DNA of 64,000 nt from Chelydra serpentina (GCA_037349315.1 JBAIAC010000001.1:34968001-35032000), one strand, 5' to 3'; positions 31,831 through 44,347 are shown, counted from the first letter of the stretch. Translations and numbers: made by a program. Notes: a model not told the origin generated them from the letters alone.

Positions 31831-32103
31831 CAGGGCTGGCGCTTCCACTAGGTGACCCTAGGCGGTCGCCTAGGGCGGCAGGATTTGGGAGGGCGGCATT
31901 TCGCCACCCTTGGCAGAATTTCGGCGGCGACTCATTTCCCAGTGGTGATTCGGCAGCAGCTTTTTCTCTGGGCGGCAAGAAAAGTGGCTGCCAGAACCCC
32001 GCCGAGAACGCAGCTTCAGAGAAGGAGCTGCCACCGAAGTGCCGCTGATTACGGCGGAGGAGCGCTGCCGCCTAGGGCGGCAAAAACCCTGGCGCCGCTC
32101 CTG
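31831..32103. mobile_element. hAT-type MITE with perfect 8-bp duplication
   Basis: Ends CAGGGCTGGCGC and (complement) CAGGAGCGGCGCCAGGG; gatccagg is duplicated exactly (31823-31830, 32104-32111). Contains 'gaccctaggcggtcgcctag' and a second 'ccgcctagggcggca'. It shares its left 60 bp with the MITE at 49235, so both belong to one family. 273 bp, non-coding. Confidence 0.9.
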
Positions 32104-33345
32104 GATCCAGGGCTGGAGTTCAGATACCTATGCTAAGGGCTCCCACTTTCCTTTCATTAAACTGGGTCATGAAAGGGACCGAGACACTTTCCAAAACACC
32201 CATGGCTCTTTGTAACTTACCATGCCCACCCCCCCAACAGTCAGCTGGGGGAATCTCCAACACCAGCCTCTGCTAAAAGCATAGTTTCATTCACTGTAAG
32301 TAGCAAGCTTTTATTCTCTCTGTGGCTGGACACTAGCTGGGAGCTATAACTCCATGCACTAAGCTAATTAATTATAATGGGAGAGGTAGTCGGGGCTTCC
32401 TCTGAGTTGCCAGTGCTCAGCCCATCATGAGTCCAACAACATCATTACAGCCAATAAAACTACATTCAAAGAACATTATTAAGGTTGCAAAGTCAAGCAC
32501 TCACAAGTTAGTAAATGCCAGAATGAAGGCTGCACAGGCACTTCAATTCACGCCCTTGTGCGTATGCATTATGACACAGTCTTTAATTACATGATCACAC
32601 ACTATTTTTTTCCCCCAGGACCTCTCCTGCTTCATTCAAGAATGTAGGATGGACAATGCTCTGGGGATGAATCAGGATTTTGTAGTAAAGGAGGCTGTTG
32701 TCCGTAGGATTCCTTTGTTGCAGAAGTTGGAAGGTTTGTAGTTAATGAGGCAGAGGATTGCAGGAAGAGAAAGGCTGGTTTCATGGTTACAGCAGTTGAA
32801 TGCTGCCCTGGAGAACTGGATTCTATCCCTGCCTCAGCCACAGAATTCTGGTGTGATGCTGGTTAATTTCTTGTCGGCCTAATAAAAAGAGTGGCTACTG
32901 GTTCAGAGTATGGAGAGGGTTAGTGGGCCTGCCCTGTGGTAGGCATGGAAGATGGTATTGAGATGCTTATGGGAGAGAGCAGGCTTTGAGGCTGGCATCA
33001 CTGGCAGGGAAAAGGGGATGGATGCAATAAGAGACATGGTCAGATAAGCAGGGAAGGAGGAGCACTGCAGGGTCTTGGAGGTAAGGACAAGAAACTTGAA
33101 CTTGATGCAGCGGGAAAGGTAGAGCCAGTGGACAGATTTAAAGAAAGGGTGGCATGGTCAGAGTGATGGCTGAGGGAAGATAATCCTGGTGGCTGTATTG
33201 TAAGACCACAGTGGGGGCCACATTGGGTGTCAGGAAGGCCAGAGGGGAGGAGCTTACATCAAAGCAGGAGATGCTGAAGGCCTGTACTGCAGCAATCCGC
33301 TCTGCAGCTAGTGTTCATGCAATCTAGAGATGCAAAACTACTACT
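32104..33345. other. Non-coding DNA, possible LINE relic
   Basis: No exon supported. 33040-33250 ('ggacaagaaacttgaacttg', 'gtggcatggtcagagtgatg') resembles an internal stretch of an old reptilian LINE, but I cannot name the family. Confidence 0.35.
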
Positions 33346-33600
33346 AGGTCATTCACTCCCTGTCCCAGGACCAGGGCAGGATTGATCCCTATTGCACATT
33401 TACTAATATTTTGCACTGGTCTAATTTTAACTGTCTTCCATCATGAGATGACTCATAAGCCTGATAGATCTTGCTGTCAGGAAGATTTTCCTGATCTTCC
33501 ATTTCTAATTTCATCCCATTACTCCTAGTTATACTCCTTTCACAAGGCTTCTGCTCCGAAGGTAGTTAATCTGCTATGTTCTTTTTAAGGCTCCCCTGGA
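33346..33600 (-). mobile_element. CR1 LINE 3' fragment
   Basis: 'ctaggtcattcactccctgt', 'ttgcactggtctaattttaa' and 'cccattactcctagttatac' read as antisense CR1 3' region. Diverged and non-coding. Confidence 0.5.
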
Positions 33601-33699
33601 GCATTACCTTCCAGCCGCAAGTCTCTAGGGTACTACCCCCTCTGAAGGGTTAAACCTTCCCCTGCGATATTTGAAGCTCAGAGCAGTGAAACTCTAGGT

Positions 33700-34112
33700 C
33701 AGCGGCTCTCTACTTTTCAAGACTACTGTACCCCTTTCAGGAGTCTGATTTGTCACGTTCCACCTCACTTAAAAACTACTTGCTTACAAAATCAGGCATA
33801 AAAATCCCAAAGTGTCCCAGCACACTATGACTGAAAAATTGCTTACTTTCTCATTTTTACCATATAATTACAAAATAAATCAATTGGAATATAAATATTG
33901 TACTTACATTTCAGTGTACAGTATATAGTGCAGTATAAACAAATCATTGTCTCTATAAAAGTTTAGTTTTTACTGACTTCGCCAGTGTTTTTTATGTGGC
34001 CTGTTGTAAAGCTAGGCAAATATCTAGATGAGGTGATGTACCTCCTGAAAGACTTCTGGGTACCACCACCACCCCCCCGCAGGGGTATGCTACCACTGGT
34101 TGAGAACCACTG
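33700..34112. mobile_element. hAT-type MITE with perfect 8-bp duplication
   Basis: Ends CAGCGGCTCTCTAC and (complement of right) CAGTGGTTCTCAACC; ctctaggt is duplicated exactly (33692-33699, 34113-34120). 413 bp and AT-rich inside, unlike the GC-rich MITEs around it. Similar ends occur in the fragment at 41092 and the element at 44203. No transposase frame. Confidence 0.9.
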
Positions 34113-34120
34113 CTCTAGGT

Positions 34121-35660
34121 CAGGGCTTGGGAACCAGAAGGTGAAACTGACTAGTCTAGTTTCATTGTCCCAGGTGAGCGAAATGCAAAAAGTAAAACAG
34201 GTGACACAGAGGGGGAGATATATATTTGACTGGCAAAAATCTTTCCTCTTTAACAGCCTCAGGTGGGATCAGACTCCCAGGAACACATTCTTTATCAAAT
34301 GTATTTGGTAGCACAGTAGCAGCTGGCTTTTGGTTTGAGGGGCTTGTTTTTTGCTCTCTTCTTTTTTAACTAAAACCCTCTGTCCCGAGCTGGCACTGAA
34401 ATCATTGGTAATGCTGGGACACAAATAGGAAATAAATGGAGTGGAGCCATGCTGGCTTTTCACTCCCCCTGCACCTTTATTTAAAACCCAGCAGAGCAGA
34501 GGTGAGATGCAGTCAGTAACAGGACAAACATATGTTGGGAAGCAACAGTATTTTCCATCTCCTAAGAGGACATTACAGAGGCAAAAAAATAAATACATGG
34601 GAATGTTACCAAAGGGCCCGATCCTAATCTCGTCGAAATCAGTGGGAAAACTGCCACTGATTTCCATGGTGCAGGATCAAGCCCCAAGTGCTTGTCTGGA
34701 ACAAAGTCAGATCCAAACAACTGCATCAGGGGGCCCCCTGTGTGTGCTCACACTAAACAGCTTGTGATAAGTGGGTAGCGAGTGACTCCTGCGAACGCAG
34801 ACACAAGACACAGCCGCTGGCTCCCTGCCGAACTGGAACATCAAGGACCATGGCAGGAGTGGGCACAGACCCCCCCTCATTGCACCTTGAGATGTGCTGT
34901 GAGACTTGCCACCTGCTTTGGGAGCTGGAAGCGGATGAGAGGCGCACACGTACGTCTAATAACGTAAACGGCTTTCTCGTTACTCCAAAAATGATCTGCT
35001 TGGAGGTTCCCTCCCACCCCACACTCAAGCCCTGCCAAATCATGCTCCTGTCGGAGCCATTTTAAAGCCACTTTGGAAAGCCTCTTGCAAAGGGTTTTGT
35101 AGCATGTTCCACCAGGAGTCGTTTAGAAACCTCCCTTCTTTATGATCCCAGCTGGAGCGTGCTCTGTTTCAGTGCTCTATCAAATGAATGCGTCTCATGC
35201 CCCGAGGGTCTGTGTTGTGCGTTACAGCCCAGGGAAGGCAGGGTGTCAGTTACACTTCATCCACCAGAGAACCCCCTCAGCTTTGCACTTCAGTCTGCAG
35301 GTCACTACATAGCCCCTTGTAATAGGTATAAAAGGGTTCCCCGGGGCACCAAATGATGCGCCATAGACACTATGTACCAGGAGAGCTAGGACGTGCTCAT
35401 CCCTCACTCACCTGGGGCATCATTGCTCCAAGGGTATTACAGACAGGCGGCCGGCAAACCAGCTACCAGGGCCAAAGCTCCCAATAAGCTCCTGCAGGGG
35501 ATGTGAAGAGGGATCATGCCCAGCTAGGGCAAGTTATAATGGCTCTCCTAGAGCCCCTTCTATCAGGGATCTCAAAGAGCTTGACAGACACATACTAAAT
35601 AAACATAAAGCCCTGGGAGGTTGGCAAGTGTCATCTTCCCATTGTTACAGACCATGGAAA
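34121..35660. other. Non-coding DNA without recognised gene
   Basis: Frames of up to 132 codons occur on both strands (34.3-35.1 kb) but overlap each other and show no domain. Confidence 0.4.
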
Positions 35661-35664
35661 TCAG

Positions 35665-35825
35665 AGATGGAAATGATGTACGAGAGCATTGAATCTGCAA
35701 ATGCAGGATTGTTTCCTAAAGTACAAATGGGGAAACTGAGGTCCAGAAAGGGGAAGTAACTTGTCCAAGGGCTCACGACAAATCCAAAGCTTGGTACATA
35801 ACCTAGGAGTCCTGAACACTAGAAC
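35665..35825 (-). repeat. MIR-like SINE fragment
   Basis: 'caaatggggaaactgaggtc', 'gggaagtaacttgtccaagg' and 'cctaggagtcctgaacac' follow the antisense MIR order. Confidence 0.6.
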
Positions 35826-37069
35826 ACACTTGACTCTGGAAAGGGGAACAGATCCCAGGAGATTCCAATCCCCATTACCTTGCTGACACTCCACCCGATT
35901 TGAAGGTTTCCCCTGTTTTTTGCCCCTTTGTGTTGACATGGACTAGTGACTGGCTAATAGATCGGGCTCCAATGTCCCCTATGCAGCCATCTGACTAAGG
36001 GAAACAGACGTGAGGATGCATCTCATATGGCTAATCCTCTACCGGTCATGTGAACAAAAAGCTCCATCAACAACACTCAAACAAAAGGAAAAATAAAAGG
36101 ATTGTTTATATTTAGCTAGCAGCGTGGAATGTCCAGGCTGCATGCTAATTAGCTGAGAGAAGTAATGTGCTGAATGAGGGGCATGGGAGAAATGCAGGGG
36201 GGTGGGGGGAGATCTAAAAATGAAGATTTGATACTAACTGCTCAGATTGCAGAAAATTATTTCTGCTGGGTTGTTTGTTTGCTTGTTTTTTCTGGAGAGA
36301 ATGAGAAGAGACTTGACTGGATAGTGGCAGTGTGGTAAACACCAGTCTCCGGACAGCTCAATTTTCCTGTTTGGGATTTGTCCCTGCTTTGTGTTTAGAG
36401 TACTAAGGTCATTAATTGGTGTTTCTGGCTGTGATTCGGGAGTCTCAAGATTAGGGTCCATTAAAATTAGTCATTCCCCTCTACCAGAGAGCACGGGAGG
36501 TCACCAAGATAGCTAGCTCCATTCAAGATCAGTGTAGCTCCATTCAAGATCATTGCTGACAGACATTATCCAATGGAACAGGAAATTGGCATTTTGGCCC
36601 ATGGCTCTTCTCAAAAAGTCACTCAACTTCCAGTATTTAGTTTTCTCTTCACAGCTTGTGCCTATAAATTGCTTCCCAAATTCATGGCTGATTTTCATCA
36701 CTCCTTCCTCAGACTCCCTTCAGACGATGATCTTCACTGGTCCTTCCTCCTCTTCAGCCTCCCCTGACACATGACTGGTAGTGCTGTTCTTCCTCTTCCA
36801 CCCTCTTCACCCATGAAGCAGGGTCTCTCTCCAGCACGGCTTCTCTCCTGATGGACAGACTCCACTTCCGGCTTGCCTCACTCCCGCCAAATGCCTTGTA
36901 AAGATCTACAAAGCACTAACCCGCCCACACAGCCCTTTGGTATGGAGACCCTCACAAAGGACTTCATTTTGTGCCCCACACTAGGGCCCCAAGATCAGCT
37001 CTGAACAATCGAATTGCCCACACTGCCCAGCCAATGAGAATCTCACTAGGAAACATACAGCAAGGTCAC
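35826..37069. other. Non-coding DNA without recognised gene
   Basis: 36085-36160 has 'tgctaattagctgagaga' within AT-rich sequence; otherwise nothing was recognised apart from the tandem duplication at 36514. Confidence 0.4.
36514..36555 (+). repeat. 21-bp tandem duplication
   Basis: Two adjacent copies of a 21-bp unit starting tagctccattcaagatca, differing at one base (agtg versus attg at the end). Confidence 0.9.
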
Positions 37070-37150
37070 TGGTGGGGAATGGAACCAAAGACTTTCAGCA
37101 CCAAACACACAAGCCCCTGCTGCATGAGCTAGAGGAGTTACTCCATTAGG
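37070..37150 (-). repeat. tRNA-derived SINE fragment
   Basis: On the minus strand 'ctctagctcatgcagcaggg' is followed by 'ctttggttccattcccc', a D-arm and B-box-like pair. A tRNA cloverleaf does not form. Related to the fragment at 11050. Confidence 0.45.
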
Positions 37151-38439
37151 TGTCCCTACGTGTAGATCAGTCTTGGAAAAGTGGTCAAGGTTAGCAAACA
37201 CGTCATAATTATCTTCACCCTTTTCCCTAGTGAAGATACAAGTTAATGTTTTCTGCTTGATTTTGCTGGTCAAGGTTGACTCTAGGCTTCCCTCAGGGGT
37301 TGACCTCGACTGGCTAAATCAAGGTAGAAGGTGTTGACCTGTGCCTACGCTAGAGAAAATGTAGCTACAACATGTTGGCCTCAAACACTCTTCCTAGAGT
37401 AGACTAACCCTAGTAGTGGGCTCCTCTTCTTGTTGGGCCAGCTACCTGAGGGACACATGGTCAACATCCCACGTGGGCCTGTATTACACATGCCTCCTAC
37501 AGTTACTGGAGAGCTCAAGGTTGATCAAGAACTGGACAAGGTTCGGGTATCTTTAGATGCCACCTCAAAACATTGTTCAGGCAGGCAAACTGGACAGTAA
37601 TTAGAGATGGGTTCCAGTGACTCAGTACTCTCATTTGGGTCTCACGCTAGTGTCATTTACCACCTACACAAAATCTTGCTTCGTCCCACCCCTAGAGCTG
37701 CAGCTCTGCAGTGATGAGCTCTCCAAGGACCAGGCTGGGGCTTCTCAACTCAACAAGTGGCAGACAAAGAGTCAGGCAGGGCATGAGATGGAATCAGAGC
37801 ATGTCAATAAATAACTGGAATACATGGAATCAGCAAAGAAAAATCCCCATGTCCCCCCAGCCCTCCCCAACTTACCTGTTTATCCACCTGTTCTGTATTG
37901 TCATAGTCCTAGGTCAGGAGCCTTCTGGGGCAGGAACTGTCTTTATTTTACTCCTTTGCACAGTGGCCTGAACAGCGGGGCCATGAGCCTTACCTGGAGG
38001 CACTAGCACAGAACAAATAATCACAAAAGCTGGCCCATCGTGTATGGAAGCAACATGGAACAGCGAGAAGGCCCCACCCAAATAGGCACTTAACTGGAGC
38101 CCTCCCGTCTCTGCCCCGCTGGATAGTAAAGGAATGTGGCTCAGCAGACAGCACCAGTCGGCACAGTGGCAAAAGACAGGGCTCCGCCAAGACTATCTAG
38201 CTAGGGGCGCTTCGAATACAAAGTAAAGTGAAACAAACCACAGAGCTTCAGAGCCGTGCTGTTAAACACACGCGATTTTGGTTTGGTTCCGCTCATTTGT
38301 GTGTGGGATTCGGTAACTCATGGCCAAATGCTCATTGCCAAGGTAGCATTTTCCTCCACATGAAGGCCCACTGAACACACAGCTAGAGACCCGCCTTTTC
38401 TAAATGGGCTCAAATCCTTAGGAAAAACCCATTAGGTCA
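37151..38439. other. Non-coding DNA without recognised gene
   Basis: No exon, RNA gene or clear repeat was recognised. Confidence 0.4.
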
Positions 38440-38645
38440 CACTCAGATCATGTCAGCCAGCCAAGCAAACAGCGGCCTCGGCGCCAGCCCTGGGAACCCA
38501 GGCACGGCTACGTTCGAAATGACAATAAGATCGGCTGCTGCTTTAATCAACAGATTGAACACAATAGGGAGGTGCTTCCAATTTGCTAGATACTGGCAGG
38601 CAGCTTTCGCAGCATTTCATCCAGGCAGTGCCAGATGAAATCTAA
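38440..38645. promoter_or_regulatory. Possible conserved non-coding element
   Basis: Unique-looking, moderate-GC sequence containing 'acaataagatcggctgctgc', 'tttaatcaacagattgaaca' and 'caatttgctagatactggca', flanked by simpler sequence. Conservation is not visible from one sequence, so this is a low-confidence candidate. Confidence 0.2.
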
Positions 38646-40884
38646 TCCCACCACCCCCTCCTGCCAAATTCATCAGCATGCCCCAGAGGGGGGCCAATGT
38701 GGGATTATCTGGTGTGGGAGCAGGGAGAATCACCCTTAGTCCCAAGAGCAGAATTCATTACCCCGGTGGATGCTGCTGGTATTCAGAGGGACCGAGCTCC
38801 CCACCCTTTTCAGGAGCTCATCTCTCCCCACTCCTTACAGGCTCTGGTGAGCTGCCAGGCCTGCATCTGGTGCGGCATTAGGTGGGACAAGATGACTTCC
38901 TCAGCATCAGGGGCACAGCTCCGATCAGGATGACCTGTACCCAGGTGAGATCACGTGGGGTAAAGGGATTTGTGTTCTGCCATTGATCATAAACCTGGGC
39001 CAACTTCACCCTAGACACCTCCACCTCATGCTCTAGGGGGGGCACTTCCTGAGTTCATGCCTCTCCTTGCTCTGTTACTTCTCCTTGCCCCTCCTTCCTC
39101 TTGCCACCTGCACCAGGGGTCAGGTAGGCAGGGCACTCCTGGGTCAACCAGCACATGACAGTCTGATGAAGCAAATGTCTCAAAAGTGTTAACCCTCCAT
39201 CTGCCAGGCCAATCTCGTTGCCTCCCAAGTGGACACTCAAACACAGCAGGTTAAGGAATTGGCCCAGCTCGAAAGGCTACAAGGCTGTATAAAAGGCAAG
39301 GACAATCTGATTCATATCGCACCTACATCCAAAAACTATCTTACTATCTTCCAATGCCTTCGCCTGTCAGCCGCCTCTCCCCAAGATGTGCCAATTCCTC
39401 GTCGGTCAGTCTCGAGGCAATCGCTGTGTGCGTGGAATAATCAGATGTGGTTTCCAAGGCCGGCGTCGGGGACTCTGTGCAAGGAGCAAAGCAGACAGAG
39501 AAAGCTCTGTTATGACAAGAGACTAAATGGCAGTGAAGTGAAAGCTGCACGGACCCAACGCCTCCCCAGATAACAGGGAGAAAGGGAATGGAAATGAAGG
39601 AACACAGGGCGCACAAGCGAAGCAATAGAAAAGAAAGGTTAATGTAGGCAGGATAGTGAATTGAATGGACGGTACAGTGAAAACCAAGCAATTATCTAAT
39701 CCTGGCTGGAAATCCCAGGGTGGGGGGCGTCTCGGCAGCTTCTGAATAAAACACGGCGTGGTGCAAAGGAGGCTTCTGGGAATTCTGGGTCATGTGCTGA
39801 AAACTGAAGCCAGTTGAGCTGGGACAGGTCAGAGGCTGACAGGAGAATTTGCAGCAGCCCAAAATAAGCATCCTGTTGCTGAGCACCCGATTTAGCCAGA
39901 TTGCACTCCTGTTAGCACCAATATTTTGCCTGGGAAAACAACATCAACCTGATGCTCCGCAGCGGTGGGAAGAGGTTTCTATGCACGGTGAATTTCCAGG
40001 GGCCAGGGACAGCGTAAGCCACAAAAACAGACAGGCCTTGGCAAACAGGCCATAGGCTGATGGACTAATCTTCCCTGCAAGATCACTGAACCGAGGCACA
40101 CCCTCTTGCGAGCCTTACACTGCAGGGCAAGGGCTGGGGTGCAGTGAGGATGGGGCGTTTTCAAGTGAAGGAGACAGGAGTATGGAAGAGGTGGGGGTAA
40201 TTGCAAGCTAAGAGGGGCATATCCACGATTTGATAAAGGTGTGGGTGAGTTGTGCAGAGGTGGATCTAGTCATATTAGGGTGGGGGGTAATGTGTAAGGG
40301 AGGGGGAGGGGCTGGGATGTTTTCAGGGTATGTAGATAGCCCTCCATTAATGACTGTGAAGTAAGCGGCTGATTCTGTTGCCTAGTGCTCATCGCCAGCC
40401 AAGGATGATCCAGAGAGGACTGTCAATATTTACCGGGAAGAATACGGCTGTTCTGGAGAGTGTCCAGCCGAGGAGCCCTCATCACCATTCAAACTCGCTC
40501 CTGGCTCCTTTCCTGAGCAAATCATTTCTTGAGCAAACACAATCTGCAGGTGGGGGGAGGGGACGGAAAGGAAACCTATTACTGCTCTCTCTGGGCAAAG
40601 TGCTCCTCATTACAAGCTCTCTCCATAGCTGGTCAATACCGATTCCCGAGGGGCTGACGGACATTTCAATATTCCTCATGGTCTCTCCGTGTTCCAGGGG
40701 GTAGCTATTGAACATTCTGCATACGTGACAGAAAGCGTCTTCAGAGCAGAGCAGCAAAGCAGGAAGATAATGTAACGCCCCTGAAATCATCCTCAGCTAA
40801 CAAGGTGTGGCCAGCTCAGTCTTCGGGGCCCGGGCTGCTATAGTCAGGATGGGCTGCTGAAGAGACTCGATTTCATAATAAAAA
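38646..40884. other. Non-coding DNA without recognised gene
   Basis: Contains several overlapping frames (up to 115 codons) but no domain, splice pattern or repeat that I can name. Confidence 0.4.
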
Positions 40885-41090
40885 TACCTCGCTCTTCTAT
40901 AGCACTTTACATCAGTAGATCTCAAAGCACTTTATAAAGGAGATTAGTACCATTACCCACATTTTACAGGTGGAGAAATGGAGGCACAGGGAGGCAAAGT
41001 GATTTGCCTAAGTTCACCCAGAAGACCCAGGACCAATCGAGAAACAGAGTTTAGGTCTCCTGAGTCCCAGTCCAGTGCTCTAGCCGCTGG
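40885..41090 (-). repeat. MIR/CORE-SINE-like element
   Basis: 'ttctatagcactttacatca', 'ctcaaagcactttataaagg', 'cattttacaggtggagaaat' and 'gtgctctagccgctggacca' give a nearly full-length SINE in antisense order. Confidence 0.65.
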
Positions 41091-41091
41091 A

Positions 41092-41140
41092 CCAGCGGTT
41101 CTCAACCGGGGGTCCATGGCCCCCTGGGGGTTCACGAGAG
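41092..41140 (+). mobile_element. hAT MITE end fragment
   Basis: CAGCGGTTCTCAACCGGGG is a hAT-type terminus like those at 33700 and 44203, followed by 'gtccatggccccctgggggt'. No opposite end was found, so this is a truncated copy. Confidence 0.5.
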
Positions 41141-41222
41141 CACCAAGCAGGAGCCTGGGACAAGCAAGGGAGAGAAAGCAAAAGGAAAAGGCAAAACCTA
41201 GGGTTCCACCAATGCGTTTCTG

Positions 41223-41494
41223 AGGCCATGTCTACACTAGGGACGCTGCAGCAGGACAGCTACAGGGCCAGGGCAAGTGTAGACGCAGCTTACAGTGACA
41301 GAAGGGGGTTTTCAGTCACTATAGGAACAGCATCACCCCCAAGCAATGACAGCTAGGTCGAGGGAGGCATTCTTCCCTCAGCCTAGCTGCATCTACACCA
41401 GGGGGTTAGGTCGTCACAGCTACAGCACTCAGGGACAAGGATTTTCCAGACTCGAGTGATACAACTCTGTCAACCTACGTTTAAGTGGAGACCA
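41223..41494. mobile_element. MITE with 'gtctacac' terminal inverted repeats
   Basis: Left end AGGCCATGTCTACACTAG; right end is the diverged complement (gtttaagtggagacca). Interior includes 'gctaggtcgagggaggcatt', with its complement-like partner downstream. Same family group as 7903, 45560, 45988, 51441 and 61060. Confidence 0.6.
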
Positions 41495-41660
41495 CACACA
41501 CACCTACCTCCTACCCACATTTCCACCACACCCACTGCAAAAACACACTCCTACACACCCAGTCACATCCACACCCCCTCACTACCTAACCACCACATAC
41601 ACACCTCCTCACACTTCCCCATACCACCACATCCATGCATTCATACCCCATGTCCCTATT
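41492..41660 (+). repeat. CA-rich low-complexity tract
   Basis: About 170 bp of irregular ACAC, CCACA and CCTAC units, degenerate rather than a perfect microsatellite. It explains the histidine/proline-rich chance frame across it. Confidence 0.7.
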
Positions 41661-43289
41661 ACCCCTTTTGGCTTGAGGGGCCGGCCGAAAACTCAGGGTC
41701 TGGTAGGTTGTCCCAGTGAAGAGGAGAAATTGGCGATAGTCCAATCTCTCTTTAATGCAGTTTTGTTTATTTGTGAAGAATGTACAGAGTCCTGTGTCTG
41801 TGAAGGCAGAGGGAATCGAATAACAGAAAACAGCTTCTTTTGCTCACAGCACTAAGATTAGTCTTTTCACCTGCACCCCTGACCCAAAGAACTCTCCCCA
41901 GGTTTCTCTCAGGATTGACCACCCTGCTTTCAGCTTCTCCTTCCACCTGTCTCTCAGTCTTACCCTGATTTTTGCCTGTTCTGTCTCCCCGCCCCCACCA
42001 CACATCCCTACCCAAAACAATGCTCAGCAAAAGCTCCTGGGCAGGGTTCACATCACCATTATGTTAACCGAAAAGTGGGTCCACACCTATAAATCTCAAG
42101 GAGGTTTTAGGTCAACCTGTAACAAGGCTTCACCCAGCTCACAACACTACATTCCTGTTGACCAGAGAGCAGTGCACTTGGTCTCTGATCACCGAGCGGA
42201 GCAGACCTATGGATTATGCCGCAACATCAAGGATTACATAAATAGTTCTTTGCAATAAAATACGAAACTGTGTGAACTCTCTGCAGCTTTTGGCAAAGCC
42301 CCACTTTACAGATCGAACTAGCCACCCTATTCTTCACAACAGAGCAGCACAGAGGCAAGGAGAGCCCTAGGGGGCCACATTTACTCTCTCCACCATTGCT
42401 GCTAGATTTGCCCATCCTATCCTACAATCTCCTCAGCTTCTCTTCTATGACATGCCAACTAGTATCAAGTGTGGGGGTGGTTTGGGTGATGCAGACACCT
42501 GCCCACTGAGACCCACCAGACTCATTGCCCACTTCACATACACACACACACATGCTGTCTTCTCTTCTCAGCTGCCTGTTGGTTGGCAAGTTCTCTGAAT
42601 TCCCCACTCCTTCGAGCCCAGCAAAGTCGCCTGTTCCAACCACTAAACAATCCTATCTCACTGAGCAAGCAACGGGAGGGGATACAAGTCTCCTCTTGGG
42701 CCTGGAGCCTGCCAGCTCTTTGCAGAATCTAGGAGCTACAGGAGAAGTTGGGGTACCTGTCTTGCTCTCTCTCAGAGAATAAGAAGATTATATTATATAC
42801 GTACATAAGCAAAAGAAGCACCACGGCCGATGGCTGGGTGTACTGTAAGGGGGGAAAGGGAGGACCCAGGCCCACCCTCTACTCTGGGTCCCGGCCCAGG
42901 GACCCTCTGGCAGCAGCCTCGCTGTCCTCCTTCTCTCCCCTCCTCTGTCCACTTCCCTGGGCCGCTTCCCCTATGGCCCCTTGCACCCGCTAGGCCCTTC
43001 CCTTCAGGGCCTGCAGCCTGGCAGGCTACGGGCTAGAGCTCCCTTCTGCTCCCCAAGCCTGTCCAGCACTGCGCTGTCCACAGTGCTAGTCTCCCAGCTC
43101 TGGAGACTGACTTTCCCCTGTCAAAAACCTGGGGCAGACTGACCCTCTGCTCCCTGAGCAGCCTTTTTATAGGGCTGAGCCCGGCCCTGATTGGCTGTCT
43201 CCAATCTGGGCCCCGATTGGCTCCCAATAGGCCCTTCTCTAAGTGGCTGCCCGTCTGCGCAGGCTCACTGGCCACTGCAACCCACACTT
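41661..43289. other. Non-coding DNA without recognised gene
   Basis: A short ACACAC run lies near 42540. The remaining frames (up to 94 codons) have no domain. Confidence 0.4.
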
Positions 43290-43297
43290 TCAGGGAG

Positions 43298-43426
43298 TAG
43301 GGTGACTAGATGTCCCGATTTTATAGCGACTGTCCTGATTTTGGGGGCTTTTTCTTATATAGGCACCTATTACCCCCCCCCCCACCCCCTGTCCCGATTT
43401 TTCACACTTGCTATCTAGTCACCCTA
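43298..43426. mobile_element. Short MITE with perfect 8-bp duplication
   Basis: Terminal repeats TAGGGTGACTAGAT and (complement) TAGGGTGACTAGAT; tcagggag is duplicated exactly (43290-43297, 43427-43434). Only 129 bp, with an internal 'gtcccgatttt' repeat near both ends. A short version of the family at 28318. Confidence 0.9.
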
Positions 43427-43839
43427 TCAGGGAGTGGGGCAGCCACCCCACTACAGTGACCCTCCTGTTATAATAATTTGATATTCTGGATAGATGAATG
43501 GTTGGAACCAGAGAGTATTTCCCATAGGTTGCTGGACAACCCATTTTCCCTGGACCTGCACCAAGATTTCAGATTTGTCCTGTAAATTTCAATGATCTCC
43601 ATAGAAGTGAACAAAAAATGCCCATTTTGGATGGCACGTTTGATTAGAATTGTATTAAATTTACAAGAATAAACTCGATGAGTAGAACACATTCATTAAA
43701 AAAAAATTACTTATTTACACTGAATAAACACATCAAAGAAGCACCTCTGTGGAAATTATGCACAAATGCTTGGCAACAGGAATGCACTCCCTGATGCATA
43801 TGAAATATAATGGAGGGATATTGAATAACTTTGGTGAAA

Positions 43840-44110
43840 TAATAATTACTCTGCATTTATAGCAAACATGACATCCGAGGATCTCAAAGCACTTTAACAA
43901 ATCAAGCTTCATACTGCACTGCTTTTCTGCCTATCTTAAGTACTTATTTCTATTACCCCAGTCACCATAGATAGCACCTGAGCGCTTCGCAGTCTTTAAT
44001 GGATTTCTCCTCACAACAGCTCTATGAAGTAGGGAAGTGCCATTATCCCCACCTAAGAGATGGGGAACTGAAGCACAGAAAAGCTAAGGCCCAGATCCTC
44101 ACTGATACTT
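43840..44110 (-). repeat. MIR/CORE-SINE-like element
   Basis: 'ggatctcaaagcactttaac', 'ctctatgaagtagggaagtg' and 'agatggggaactgaagcaca' give antisense SINE order. Confidence 0.6.
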
Positions 44111-44202
44111 GAACTTGATGAAAGTTAGGCACCTAAATACCTCTGAGGATCGGGGAAGAAGTCTGTGCCAGGTCTCCCACGGCCCAGGTTAACACCCTAG
44201 CC

Positions 44203-44310
44203 CAGGGGTTCTCAAACTTCATTGAACCATGACCCCCTTCTGACAACAAAAATTACTACATGACCCCAAGAAGAGAGGCCGAAGCCTGAGCCCACCCAAG
44301 CCCCGCTTCC

Positions 44311-44347
<37 letters not shown>

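Noticed and set aside
42530..42555. Short CA run as a possible Z-DNA regulatory element
   Set aside because: Too short and too common in vertebrate DNA to support a claim.
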